From positions 3,224,001-3,288,000 of the forward strand of contig OZ255824.1 of assembly GCA_965277495.1 (NCBI GenBank): a DNA stretch of 64,000 nucleotides. Reading direction: 5' to 3'. The DNA comes from CAHJXG01 sp965277495 (GTDB lineage Bacteria > Pseudomonadota > Alphaproteobacteria > Acetobacterales > Acetobacteraceae). Below, in pieces: positions 28,369 to 37,038 of the stretch; position 1 is the stretch's first letter; the number at the start of each line of letters is the position of its first letter. Below the pieces are notes generated by a model that was given only the letters and a program-made list of their open reading frames with translations, was not told the origin of the DNA and did not search any database. Made by a program: the position numbers and the translations under genes.

Positions 28369-29653
28369 GTTTCGGCGCCTCCTTGCGCATCGCAGCCGCG
28401 GCGTCGGCGGCGAAGGTGTTGTCCGGCCGCATCCAAAACGCAGCGACGGTGCCGGCGGCCAGCAGCGCCATCGTCCCATAGAATGGCAGCGACCAATCGC
28501 CCGTCGCGTCGATGACGACGCCGAACACCAGCGGCGACAGGATCGCGGCCAGCGCCGACCCGGAGTTCATCAGCCCGCTCGCGGTGCCGGAGTAGGCCGG
28601 CGCGATGTCCATGGGGATCGCCCACATCGGCCCGATCGTCAGCTCGGCAAAGAAGAACGCGCCGCCCAGCGACAATGCCGCGAGCGCCGGGTCGGTCACG
28701 AACAGCACGGGCGCCGAGCAGATGAACGATCCGATCAAGCCCAAGATGACGAGGTCGCGCCGTGCCCGGATCAGGCTGCCGGTCCGGCGGTATAGCGCGT
28801 CGCTGACCCAGCCGCCGAACGCGTCGCCTACGACGCCGCCTGCGAACACAAGCGACGCGAACAGCGCCGAGCTGCCGAGGTTGAGCTTATAGGCGTGCAG
28901 CATGAATTGCGGCACCCAGGTGAGGAAGGTCCACAGGGTCCAGCCATAGCAGAAATAGACGAAGGTGACGGGGGCCATGCGCCGCACCAGCGGTCCCCAG
29001 GGCGTCGGCCCCCGGACGGCCGCGGTCACGCGTGGCGGCGGCAGCGTCGCGAAGTCGGTCGGACGCACGCCCGGATGCGTCCGCGGGTCGTCGCGGTAGT
29101 ACCACGCCCATACCGCCACCCAACCCAAGCTCAGCACGCCCATGATGACGAACGACCCGCGCCAGGTAACGACGGAAACCAGCAGCACGACGAAGGGTGG
29201 GGTGACCGCGTTGCCGAGGCGGGCGGCGGCGTGGGTGATGCCTTGGGCCCAGCCGGATTTGCCGCCGGGCAGCCAGGACGACATGGCGCGGGTCGCGGTC
29301 GGGAAGGTCGCGCCCTCGCCCAGGCCCAGCATCATCCGAACCAGGATCAGCGACCATAGCCCGCCGACGAACCCAGTCAGGATTGTCGCCACCGCCCAGA
29401 TCAATCCGCACACTGTTAGCGTCCGCCGCGCGCCGAAGCGGTCGCCGAACCAGCCGCCGATCACTTGGCAGACCAAATAGGGATAGGCGAAGGCCGAGAA
29501 CGCCAGGCCAAGCTGCGTGTTGCTCAGCCCGAGTTCCGACCTGAACGCCGCCGCGGCGGTGCTGACGTTCACCCGGTCCATGTAGGTAATGAAATACATC
29601 ACGCAGATCAGCAGCAAGATGTTGCCGCTGGCCGTCAGCCGCCGGATAGCCAT
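28361..29653 (-). CDS. MFS carrier, anion:cation symporter family
   Basis: A 430-residue twelve-helix transporter. The first helices read LLLICVMYFITYMDRVNVSTAAAAFRSELGLSNTQLGLAFSAFAYPYLVCQVIGGWFGDRFGARRT, typical of the ACS family (glucarate, phthalate, hexuronate carriers); motif A is GGWFGDRFGARR. Then LGLGEGATFPTATRAMSSWLP and C-terminal AIPMDIAPAYSGTASGLMNSGSALAAILSPLVFG. It takes up organic acids with protons. It is sandwiched between the aminotransferase gene (12 bases upstream) and the YdiJ-type gene (overlap), so it probably imports the hydroxy acid these enzymes process. Confidence 0.9.
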   Translation of the reverse strand: MAIRRLTASGNILLLICVMYFITYMDRVNVSTAAAAFRSELGLSNTQLGLAFSAFAYPYLVCQVIGGWFGDRFGARRTLTVCGLIWAVATILTGFVGGLWSLILVRMMLGLGEGATFPTATRAMSSWLPGGKSGWAQGITHAAARLGNAVTPPFVVLLVSVVTWRGSFVIMGVLSLGWVAVWAWYYRDDPRTHPGVRPTDFATLPPPRVTAAVRGPTPWGPLVRRMAPVTFVYFCYGWTLWTFLTWVPQFMLHAYKLNLGSSALFASLVFAGGVVGDAFGGWVSDALYRRTGSLIRARRDLVILGLIGSFICSAPVLFVTDPALAALSLGGAFFFAELTIGPMWAIPMDIAPAYSGTASGLMNSGSALAAILSPLVFGVVIDATGDWSLPFYGTMALLAAGTVAAFWMRPDNTFAADAAAAMRKEAPKLA

Positions 29654-29665
29654 GGCCGAACCCCG

Positions 29666-30877
29666 TTAAGCCGCCTTCGCCTGGGCTGCCTCGCCTCCAC
29701 GGCCCGCCAGCACGTCCATGGCCCGAGCCACCCCGCCCGCCTGGTGCGGGACGCCCGCCGCGTGCAGGCCCATTTCGACCCCGCCCAGGGTGCCCAGCAG
29801 CATCAGGTCGTTGAAATAGCCGAGGTGCCCGATGCGGAACACCCGGCCCTTCAGCTTTGCCAACCCGGCGCCGAGCGACATGTCGTAGTTGTCGAGAATG
29901 ACCTCGCGCAGCCGGTCGGCGTCATGGCCGTCCGGCATCACGACGGCGGTCAGAATGCTGGAATATTCCCGCGGCTCCTGGCACAGGATCTCGAGCCCCC
30001 AGCCTTGCACTGCCGCCCGCGTCGCGGCGGCATGGCGGGCGTGGCGGGCGAACACGTTGGGCAGGCCCTCCTCCAACAGCATGGCGATGGCCTCCTCCAG
30101 CCCATAGAGCAGGTTCGTGCTGGGCGTGTAGGGGAAATAGCCCGTCGCGTTCGGGGCCAGCATCTCCTGCCAATCCCAGTACGACCGCGGCATCCCGCCC
30201 GCCTTCGCCGCCGCCAGCGCCTTGTCCGACATCGCGTTGAAGCTCAGGCCCGGCGGCAGCATCAACCCCTTCTGCGAGCCGGCCACCGTGACATCGACGC
30301 CCCAGGCCTCGTGCTGGTAGTCCATCGAACCCAGCGAGGAAATGGTGTCGACCATGAACAGCGCCGGATGGTCGGCGCGGTTGATCGCGGCGCGGATTTC
30401 GGGGATGCGGCTGGTGACGCCGGTCGAGGTCTCGTTGTGCACGACCATGACCGCTTTGATCGAACGTTCGGGGTCGGCGCGCAGCCGGGCCTCGACGTCG
30501 GCCGGGTCGACGCCGCGGCGCCAATCGCCGGGCACCCAGTCCACCTGCAGGCCGAACCGCCCCGCCATCGCGCGCCACAACGACGCGAACTGCCCGGTTT
30601 CATACATCAGCACGCGGTCGCCGCGGCCGAGCGTGTTGACGATCGCCGCCTCCCAGGCGCCGGTGCCGGACGCGGGGAAGATGACGACGGGTCCGGAGGT
30701 GCCGAACACCGTCTGGCAGCCCGCCAGCACCGAGCGTCCGAGCCGTCCGAACTCGGGGCCGCGGTGGTCGATGGTGGGGCGGTCGATGGCGCGGAGGATG
30801 CGGTCGGGCACGTTGCTCGGGCCGGGGATTTGCAGGAAGTGCCGGCCGCTTTTGAACGCCCCGCTTTTGCCAGTCAT
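29666..30877 (-). CDS. serine/alanine--glyoxylate aminotransferase (class V, SgaA-like)
   Basis: A 403-residue PLP enzyme of the AGXT/SgaA group. It starts GRHFLQIPGPSNVPDRILRAIDRPTIDHRGPEF, with PASGTGAWEAAI in the cofactor pocket, MVDTISSLGSMDYQHEAWGVDVTVAGSQKGLMLPPG (PLP lysine in SQKGL) and C-terminal FRIGHLGYFNDLMLLGTLGGVEMGL. These enzymes convert glyoxylate plus serine or alanine to glycine and hydroxypyruvate or pyruvate. As the first gene of the run with an organic-acid carrier and a D-2-hydroxyacid dehydrogenase, it suggests use of glycolate/glyoxylate-type acids. ATG 30877; the 163-base gap to the divergent MoeA-like gene holds both promoters. Confidence 0.92.
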   Translation of the reverse strand: MTGKSGAFKSGRHFLQIPGPSNVPDRILRAIDRPTIDHRGPEFGRLGRSVLAGCQTVFGTSGPVVIFPASGTGAWEAAIVNTLGRGDRVLMYETGQFASLWRAMAGRFGLQVDWVPGDWRRGVDPADVEARLRADPERSIKAVMVVHNETSTGVTSRIPEIRAAINRADHPALFMVDTISSLGSMDYQHEAWGVDVTVAGSQKGLMLPPGLSFNAMSDKALAAAKAGGMPRSYWDWQEMLAPNATGYFPYTPSTNLLYGLEEAIAMLLEEGLPNVFARHARHAAATRAAVQGWGLEILCQEPREYSSILTAVVMPDGHDADRLREVILDNYDMSLGAGLAKLKGRVFRIGHLGYFNDLMLLGTLGGVEMGLHAAGVPHQAGGVARAMDVLAGRGGEAAQAKAA

Positions 30878-31040
30878 GACGTGCCTCGAAGATGGGTGCG
30901 ATCCCTAGCTTGCACCTTCGCGCACGCATCGCAAGGGCAGGGTTTTGCATTCAAATCGCGTTGCCGCATAGTGCCAGGATGAGGGATCGCGACATCATTT
31001 CCGGGGCAATCCGGACCGCCTTGGGCAGCCCCGCCCGATT

Positions 31041-32141
31041 GTGAATGACATCCGGCTGATCGGGTTCAGCAGCCGCGCCCCGCTGGCGGACGCGCTGGCC
31101 TGGGTCGACGCGCATGCCGCGATCCTGCCGGCCGAGGCGGTTGCCGTGGCCGACGCGGCTGGGCGCGTGCTCGCCATGCCGGTCGCCAGCCCGGTTGACT
31201 GGCCCGCCGCCGATTGCGCCGCTACGGACGGCTATGCCGTGGCCGCCGCCGAAACTGAGGGCGCCAGCGAATACAACCCTTTGCCGCTTGGGCGTCATGC
31301 GCTGACCGCAGCGGGCCAGCCGATGCCGCCCGGGACCGACGCCATGCTGCCATTCGCGTCCGCGCAGCCGAATGGGCCGGCGCTGGACGCGTTGGCGCCG
31401 GTCGCGCGGGGCACTGGCGTCGACCGCCGGGGCAGTGGCGTGCGGATGGGAAGCGGGGCGGTGGGCGAGGGGGCCTTGCGCCCGCAAGATCTCGGGCTGC
31501 TGGCGGCGTTGGGCGTGGAGATGGTCGCCGTCGTGCGTCGGCCGCTGGTCGGGCTGGTGGTGGCGGGACCAAAATCCGGCCCCGACTTGCTGTCGCCGAT
31601 GCTCCGGGTCCTGGTTGCCCGTGATGGCGGCGTAACGGTGGCGAGGCCGCTGCCCGCAGCCGGGGCCGACCTGATCCTGATGGCGGGACGCACCGGCGCC
31701 GGTCCGGACGATGCGACGCCGCTGGCGTTGGCGGACGCGGGCGGCGTGCTCGATATGCATGGGGTTGCGGTTCGGCCTGGTGACTCCGCAGGCCTCGGCC
31801 GCATCGGCAGCGTGCCAGTGCTGCTGCTGCCCGGCGCGCCCCATGCGTGCCTCGCGATCTACGACCTGCTGGCGGCGCGGGCTGTCCGGCGCATGGCGGG
31901 CGTGCAGCCTGCCGAACCCTATGCGAGCGTCGAGAAGACCCTCGAACGCAAGGCGGTGTCGGCGGTCGGCTTCACCGACGTAATCCCCGTCAGCGTGTCC
32001 CAGACGCACGCGGCCCCGCTGAGCCCAACCAACTCCGGCACCCTGGCGACCACCGTCCAGGCAGATGGCTTCATCGTCATCCCCGAATCCAGCGAAGGGT
32101 TTCCCCCTGGGGCAACCGTCCGCGTCCATATATGCCGCTAA
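31041..32141 (+). CDS. MoeA-like molybdopterin-binding protein with altered motif
   Basis: A 366-residue protein from GTG 31041. The N-terminal part is like MoeA domain I/II: LADALAWVDAHAAILPAEAVAVADAAGRVLAMPV, then AADCAATDGYAVAA. The MoaB-like part is altered: where MoeA has a SGGxSxGxxD loop, this protein reads MAGRTGAGPDD, and the following PGxP motif is LPGAPHACLAIYDLL. Binding of molybdopterin may remain, but molybdate insertion as in normal MoeA is doubtful. It is followed, with a TAATG overlap, by a gene with the complete MoeA motifs, so it may be an accessory or chaperone for that protein. Confidence 0.75.
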   Translation: MNDIRLIGFSSRAPLADALAWVDAHAAILPAEAVAVADAAGRVLAMPVASPVDWPAADCAATDGYAVAAAETEGASEYNPLPLGRHALTAAGQPMPPGTDAMLPFASAQPNGPALDALAPVARGTGVDRRGSGVRMGSGAVGEGALRPQDLGLLAALGVEMVAVVRRPLVGLVVAGPKSGPDLLSPMLRVLVARDGGVTVARPLPAAGADLILMAGRTGAGPDDATPLALADAGGVLDMHGVAVRPGDSAGLGRIGSVPVLLLPGAPHACLAIYDLLAARAVRRMAGVQPAEPYASVEKTLERKAVSAVGFTDVIPVSVSQTHAAPLSPTNSGTLATTVQADGFIVIPESSEGFPPGATVRVHICR

Positions 32142-34093
32142 TGACCCTCGATCTCCGCACCCTCCGCCGCGCCGCGCGCCAAGAGCAGTTCCTCGATGTC
32201 GTGAGCCGGGACGAGGCGGAGGCGCGCTTCCGCCGCCACCTGCGGATGCAGCCGCTTGGCGAAGAACTGGTCCCGGTCGCCGCCGCACGGGGCCGGGTGC
32301 TGGCGCGCGATGTCGTGGCGCCGCTGGATGTTCCAGGGTTCGACCGTGCCAGCGTCGATGGGTTTGCCGTCCGCGCCGACGACACCGCGGACGCAGCCGA
32401 CGCGCAGCCCGTCGTGCTGCAACTCAATACCGAGGTCCTGACCCCCGGCATCGCGCCCACGCAGCCCGTCGCGCCCGGCATGGCTGCGGTGATTGCCACC
32501 GGCGGCATGGTGCCTCGCGGCGCCGATGCGGTTGTGATGGTGGAACAAACGGAGACGCTGGACGGGCCGCCGCTCGCCATCGAGCTGCGCCGGGCCGCGT
32601 CGCCGGGCCAGTATATCGCGACGGCCGGGTCCGACATCGCCCGCGGCGAGACCGTGCTGCGCCGCGGACGGCTGTTGACGTCGCGTGAGATCGGCATGCT
32701 GGCCGCGGTCGGCCTGGCCGACATCCCGGTCTGGCGCAGGCCGCGCGTCGCCGTGTTCTCGACGGGGGACGAGATCGTGGCGCCGGGCCATCCGATCCGT
32801 CCGGGCCAGGTGTTCGATAGCAACGCCGCCATCCTTGCTGCGGCGATTGAGGAGGCCGGCGGCGAGCCGGTCCCGCTCGGCATCGTTCCCGACGATCCCG
32901 ACGCGCTGCAGAACGCTCTAACCCAGGCGTTGGCGTCCGGGGACATGGTCGTGCTGTCCGGCGGAACGTCGAAGGGCGCGGGGGACCTCGCCTACCAAGT
33001 GGTCGCGCGCCTGACGGAGCCCGGCGTCATCGTGCACGGCGTCGCCTTGAAGCCCGGCAAGCCGCTGTGCCTCGCGGTGCAAGGGGGCAAGCCGGTCGTG
33101 GTGCTGCCGGGCTTCCCGACCTCGGCCATCTTCACCTTCCACGAGTTCGCAGCGCCGGTGATCCGGGCCTTCGCCGGCCTGCCCGCCGCCCGGCCCGAGA
33201 CGGTCGACGCCACGCTGCCGGTGCGTATCCCCTCCGAGCGGGGCCGGACCGAATACGTCATGGTCTCGCTCATGCAGGCGCCGGGGGGCGGGCTGCTGGC
33301 CTATCCGACCGCGAAAGGGTCCGGCGCCGTCACCGGGTTCGCCCAGGCCGACGGGTTCTTTGCGGTCCCGGCGCTGACCGAGGCGGTGCCGGCCGGCACG
33401 GCGGTCCGGGTGCAGTTGATCGGCACGGCGGCAGGGCCTGCGGACCTGGTCGTGATCGGCAGCCATTGCGTGGGGCTGGACATGCTGATCGGCCTGCTGG
33501 AGCAGGACGGATTGAGCGTGAAGTCGCTGGCGGTCGGCAGCTCCGGCGGATTGGCGGCGGCGCGGCGGGGCGAGTGCGACCTGGCCGGCGTCCACCTCAT
33601 GGACCCGGCGAGCGGCGAGTATAACCGTCCGTTCCTTACCGACGCGCTGAGCCTCGTGCCCGGCTATGGCCGCCTGCAAGGGGTCGTGTTCCGTCCGGAT
33701 GATGCGCGGTTCAACGGGTTGCCGGATGCCATGGAGGCCATGCGCGTCGAGGGCGCGCTGATGGTGAACCGCAATGCCGGATCGGGCACGCGCATCCTGA
33801 TCGACCGGGTGCTGGGCGGGGCGCGTCCGCCGGGCTATTCGGCGCAGACCAAGTCGCACAATGCGGTGGCAGTCGCGGTGTCGCAGGGCCGGGCGGATTG
33901 GGGCGTCGCAATCCAGACGGTTGCGGCCGAGTATGGGCTGGGCTTCCTGCCATTGCAGGCCGAACAATACGATTTCGTGGTGCCCGCTGCGCGGTTGGAC
34001 CGCGCTCCGGTGCGGCGTTTCTTGGAACTGCTGCGGCTGCCCTCGACGCGGGCGGCCCTGCGTGCACGGGGGTTCGAGCTGTCGGATGATTGA
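32141..34093 (+). CDS. moeA: MoeA fused to a periplasmic-binding-like (LysR substrate-type) domain
   Basis: A 650-residue protein. Residues about 1-405 are MoeA: RVLARDVVAPLDVPGFDRASVDGFAVRA, ATGGMVPRGADAVVMVEQTE, FSTGDEIVAPG, VVLSGGTSKGAGDLAYQVV and LPGFPTSAIFTFHEF, all the expected motifs for molybdate insertion into adenylated molybdopterin. Residues about 425-650 are a PBP-like domain (VVIGSHCVGLDMLIGLLEQDGLSVKSLAVGSSGGLAAARRGECDLAGVHLMDP, GTRILIDRVL, WGVAIQTVA), like the ModE/TupA-type binding domain and possibly a molybdate or tungstate sensor. ATG 32141 overlaps the previous stop; ATG 32132 is an alternative. It overlaps mobA by eight bases. Confidence 0.88.
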   Translation: MTLDLRTLRRAARQEQFLDVVSRDEAEARFRRHLRMQPLGEELVPVAAARGRVLARDVVAPLDVPGFDRASVDGFAVRADDTADAADAQPVVLQLNTEVLTPGIAPTQPVAPGMAAVIATGGMVPRGADAVVMVEQTETLDGPPLAIELRRAASPGQYIATAGSDIARGETVLRRGRLLTSREIGMLAAVGLADIPVWRRPRVAVFSTGDEIVAPGHPIRPGQVFDSNAAILAAAIEEAGGEPVPLGIVPDDPDALQNALTQALASGDMVVLSGGTSKGAGDLAYQVVARLTEPGVIVHGVALKPGKPLCLAVQGGKPVVVLPGFPTSAIFTFHEFAAPVIRAFAGLPAARPETVDATLPVRIPSERGRTEYVMVSLMQAPGGGLLAYPTAKGSGAVTGFAQADGFFAVPALTEAVPAGTAVRVQLIGTAAGPADLVVIGSHCVGLDMLIGLLEQDGLSVKSLAVGSSGGLAAARRGECDLAGVHLMDPASGEYNRPFLTDALSLVPGYGRLQGVVFRPDDARFNGLPDAMEAMRVEGALMVNRNAGSGTRILIDRVLGGARPPGYSAQTKSHNAVAVAVSQGRADWGVAIQTVAAEYGLGFLPLQAEQYDFVVPAARLDRAPVRRFLELLRLPSTRAALRARGFELSDD

Positions 34094-34685
34094 ACCTACT
34101 GTGGGCACGATCCTCGCCGGCGGCCTGGCCCGGCGGCTCGGCGGCGGCGACAAGGCGCTGCGCATGGTCGGCGGCCAGACCATGCTGGCGCGGCTCATCG
34201 GACGCATGACGCCGCAGGTGACGCGGCTGATCCTGAACGCCAACGAGGACGCGGCGCGGTTTGCCGAGTTCGGGTTGCCGGTGGCGGGTGACGACCTTCC
34301 GGACCGTCCGGGTCCGCTGGCGGGCGTGCTGGCCGGGCTGGACTGGGCGGCGCAGTTCGCGCCGGATGTACGATGGGTCGTGACCGTGCCCGGCGACGCG
34401 CCGTTCCTGCCGGCGGACCTGGTGGCCCGGCTGCATGACGCCCGCGGCAACGCGACCCTGGCCTGCGCCGCATCGGGCGGCCAAACGCATCCGGTGGTGA
34501 CGCTTTGGCCGGTGGCGTTGCGCCATGATCTGCGCCGCGCGTTGGTGCATGAGGACCTGCACAAGGTCGGCGCGTATGTCAGGCGCCATGGTCCGGTGAT
34601 CGTGGAATGGCCGGTCGACGGCGTGGACCCGTTCTTCAACGTGAACACCCCAGACGACCTGGCGCAGGCCGACCGGTTTGTTTAA
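34086..34685 (+). CDS. mobA: molybdenum cofactor guanylyltransferase MobA
   Basis: A 199-residue nucleotidyltransferase. The N-terminal GTP-binding signature is TILAGGLARRLGGGDKAL (about 8-25), then PLAGVLAGLDWA, a metal-binding VPGDAPFLPADLV (about 99-111), and C-terminal FFNVNTPDDLAQAD (about 183-196). It joins GMP to molybdopterin to make the guanine dinucleotide form used by DMSO-reductase-type enzymes. ATG 34086 lies within the end of the moeA fusion gene. The gene ends 18 bases before phoB, convergent; a 6-bp stem AGGCGG/CCGCCT (34690-34705) lies between the stops and may help termination. Confidence 0.93.
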   Translation: MIEPTVGTILAGGLARRLGGGDKALRMVGGQTMLARLIGRMTPQVTRLILNANEDAARFAEFGLPVAGDDLPDRPGPLAGVLAGLDWAAQFAPDVRWVVTVPGDAPFLPADLVARLHDARGNATLACAASGGQTHPVVTLWPVALRHDLRRALVHEDLHKVGAYVRRHGPVIVEWPVDGVDPFFNVNTPDDLAQADRFV

Positions 34686-34703
34686 CGAAAGGCGGGCCGC
34701 CGC

Positions 34704-35420
34704 CTAAATCTGCTCGGTATCCAGCGCATACCCCGCCGCGCGCACCGTGCGCACCACGTCCAGTTCGCCCTCGCCGTTGATGCTCTTGCGCAGGCGGCGG
34801 ATGTGCACGTCCACCGTCCGCGGCTCCACGTGGATGTCCGGCCCCCACACCGAATTCAACAACTCCTCCCGCGAGAACACCCGGCGCGGATGCTGCATCA
34901 GGAACTCCAGCAGCCGGAACTCGGTCGGCCCCAGATGGATGGGCCGGCTGTTGCGGTGCACCCGGTGCGCCGTCAGGTCCATCGTGATGTCGTGGAACAC
35001 ATGCTGCCCGCGCACCGGGACGGCCCCGGACCGCCGCAGCAGCGCCCGCATCCGCGCCAGCAGCGCCTCCATGTTGAACGGCTTGGTGATGTAGTCGTCG
35101 GCCCCGGTGTTCAGGCCGCGCACCGCGTCCTGGTCCTCGGTCCGCGCCGTCACCATGATGACCGGCAGGTCGCGGGTGGCCGGGCGGCGGCGGATTTGCC
35201 GGCAGACCTCGATGCCCGACATGACCGGCAGCATCCAGTCCAGCAGCACGATGTCGGGCGCCCCCTCGGCGATGCGGGTCAACGCCTCCTGCCCGTCGAC
35301 GGCCTCCTCGACCCGGAAACCCTGCTTTTCCAGGTTGTAGCGCAGCATTGTCGCCAGCGCCGCCTCGTCCTCGACGACGAGCACATAGGGTTTGGCCGGG
35401 CTGGTCGGGGCGGGCAGCAT
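34704..35420 (-). CDS. phoB: phosphate regulon response regulator PhoB
   Basis: A 238-residue OmpR/PhoB-type regulator. Receiver domain (about 10-128) with VVEDEAAL, phosphoacceptor D61 in LLDWMLPVMSG and DDYITKPFNMEAL; winged helix C-terminal domain (about 135-235) with LGPTEFRLLEFLMQHPRRVFSREELLNSVWG and DVHIRRLRKSI, the PhoB recognition helix. It binds Pho boxes under phosphate starvation; two such boxes lie upstream of pstS. The ATG overlaps the phoU stop (ATGA). No phoR gene lies next to the cluster in this window. Confidence 0.95.
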   Translation of the reverse strand: MLPAPTSPAKPYVLVVEDEAALATMLRYNLEKQGFRVEEAVDGQEALTRIAEGAPDIVLLDWMLPVMSGIEVCRQIRRRPATRDLPVIMVTARTEDQDAVRGLNTGADDYITKPFNMEALLARMRALLRRSGAVPVRGQHVFHDITMDLTAHRVHRNSRPIHLGPTEFRLLEFLMQHPRRVFSREELLNSVWGPDIHVEPRTVDVHIRRLRKSINGEGELDVVRTVRAAGYALDTEQI

Positions 35421-36166
35421 CAGCGGAGGTCCACGTCGTCGGGCAGCCGGACCACGGCAAAGGCGGAGCCATCGCCCTTCGGCCGCTCCTCGGTCAGCGG
35501 TTCGCCGGTAACGGCGTAATAGACGTGTTCGGCGATGTTCGTGGCGTGGTCGCCGATCCGCTCCAGGTTCTTGGCGATGAACAGCAGGTGCGTGCAGGGC
35601 GTGATGCTGCGCGCATCCTCCATCATGTAGGTGATCAGCTCGCGGAAGATCGAGTTATAGATCTCGTCGATTGCCTGGTCGGCCTGCCAGACCTGCATCG
35701 CCTTCTGCGCGTCGTTCTCGCCGATCGCGTCGATGACCAGCTTCAGGTTGCCCTGCACCAGGCGGGACATATTGGCGATGCCCGTCAGGCTGAACGGCAG
35801 GCGGTATTGGTCCAGCACGATGCTGCGCCGGGCGATGTTCTTGGCGTAGTCGCCGATCCGTTCCAGGGCCGCGGTGATCTTCATGGCCGCGACGATCTGC
35901 CGCAGGTCGTCCGCCATCGGCTGGCGCAGCGCCAGCATGCGTATCACCATCTGCTCGGCGTCGCGTTCGTGGTTGTCGACCGCAAGGTCGAGCTCGACGG
36001 CCCGGGTGGCGGTGGCCGCGTCCTGGTTGATGATGGCCTGGGTGGCGAGCGACACTTGGCTCTCGACCAGGCCGCCCATTTCGGTGATCAGGCTTCGCAG
36101 CCGCTGCAGCTCCTGGCCGTAGCTTTTGACGATATGCTGGGCAACTGGGTTCTGGGCTTCGGACAT
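35420..36166 (-). CDS. phoU: phosphate-transport regulator PhoU
   Basis: A 248-residue protein made of two PhoU helical repeats. Repeat 1 has HIVKSYGQELQRLRSLITEMGGLVESQ and ALRQPMADDLRQIVAAMKITAALERIGDYAKNIA (metal-binding ExxxDxxxN-type helix); repeat 2 has MQVWQADQAIDEIYNSIFRELITYM and LFIAKNLERIGDHATNIAEHVYY. It restrains the Pst transporter and PhoR signalling when phosphate is sufficient. ATG 36166 is 14 bases after the pstB stop. Its stop overlaps the phoB start. Confidence 0.95.
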   Translation of the reverse strand: MSEAQNPVAQHIVKSYGQELQRLRSLITEMGGLVESQVSLATQAIINQDAATATRAVELDLAVDNHERDAEQMVIRMLALRQPMADDLRQIVAAMKITAALERIGDYAKNIARRSIVLDQYRLPFSLTGIANMSRLVQGNLKLVIDAIGENDAQKAMQVWQADQAIDEIYNSIFRELITYMMEDARSITPCTHLLFIAKNLERIGDHATNIAEHVYYAVTGEPLTEERPKGDGSAFAVVRLPDDVDLR

Positions 36167-36180
36167 CGTGACAGCCTCCC

Positions 36181-37029
36181 TCAGCCGAACCGGCCGGTGA
36201 TGTATTCCCGCGTGCGCTGCTGCTTGGGCGAGGTGAAGAGCTGCGCCGCCGGGGCGACCTCGATCATCTCGCCGAGGTAGAAGAACGCGACCTGGTCGGC
36301 GCAGCGGGCCGCCTGCTGCATGTTGTGGGTCACGATGGCGATGGTGAAATCGCGCTTCAGCTCGTCGATCAGCTCCTCGACCTTGAGCGTGCTGATCGGG
36401 TCGAGCGCACTGGTCGGCTCGTCGAGCAGAATGACTTCCGGGCGCACCGCGATGGTGCGGGCGATGCACAGGCGCTGCTGCTGGCCGCCGGACAGGCTCA
36501 TGGCCGAGGTCGACAGCCGGTCCTTGACCTCGCCCCACAGGGCGGCGCGGGTGAGCGACCACTCGACCCGCTCCTCCATAGCCGACTTTGAAAGCTGCTC
36601 GTGCAGCTTGACGCCAAAGGCGATGTTCTCGAACACCGACATCGGGAACGGCGTCGGCTTCTGGAACACCATGCCGATGCGCGACCGCAATTCGTTCATG
36701 TCCGTGTCCGGCGCGATCAGGTTCTGCCCGTCCATCACGACCTCGCCCTCGGCGCGCTGCCCGGGATACAGGCTGTACATGCGGTTCAGCACCCGAAGCA
36801 AAGTCGACTTGCCGCAGCCGCTGGGGCCGATCATCCCTGTCACCTGCCGCGCCGGCAGATCGAGGTTGATGCCCTTCAGCGCCCGGTTGTCCCCATAATA
36901 GAAATCGAGGTTGCGTATGGCGATGCGCGCCTGGTTCAGGCTCGCGCCCGACCGCGCCGTCATGCTGCCGATATTGGCCGCTTGGGCCGGGACGGAGTTG
37001 CCCGGGACAGAGTTGGCTGTCTGGCTCAT
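36181..37029 (-). CDS. pstB: phosphate ABC transporter ATPase PstB
   Basis: A 282-residue ATPase. An N-terminal extension (about 1-33, Ala/Ser/Val-rich with NSVPGNSVPAQA) precedes the standard PstB: IRNLDFYYGDNRALKGINLDLPARQVTGMIGPSGCGKST (Walker A), NRMYSLYPGQRAEGEV, VFQKPTPFPMSVFENIAFG, LSGGQQQRLCIARTIAVRPEVILLDEPTSALDPIST and IAIVTHNMQQAARCADQVAFFYLGEMIE. It powers high-affinity phosphate uptake with PstC and PstA. Nine bases separate it from pstA. Confidence 0.96.
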   Translation of the reverse strand: MSQTANSVPGNSVPAQAANIGSMTARSGASLNQARIAIRNLDFYYGDNRALKGINLDLPARQVTGMIGPSGCGKSTLLRVLNRMYSLYPGQRAEGEVVMDGQNLIAPDTDMNELRSRIGMVFQKPTPFPMSVFENIAFGVKLHEQLSKSAMEERVEWSLTRAALWGEVKDRLSTSAMSLSGGQQQRLCIARTIAVRPEVILLDEPTSALDPISTLKVEELIDELKRDFTIAIVTHNMQQAARCADQVAFFYLGEMIEVAPAAQLFTSPKQQRTREYITGRFG

Positions 37030-37038
37030 GACGCCCCT

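Noticed and set aside
30878..31040. Riboswitch (molybdenum cofactor or glycine type) between the divergent genes
   Set aside because: Inspection showed no conserved core of these riboswitch classes, and the gap is too short to hold both promoters and a full aptamer.
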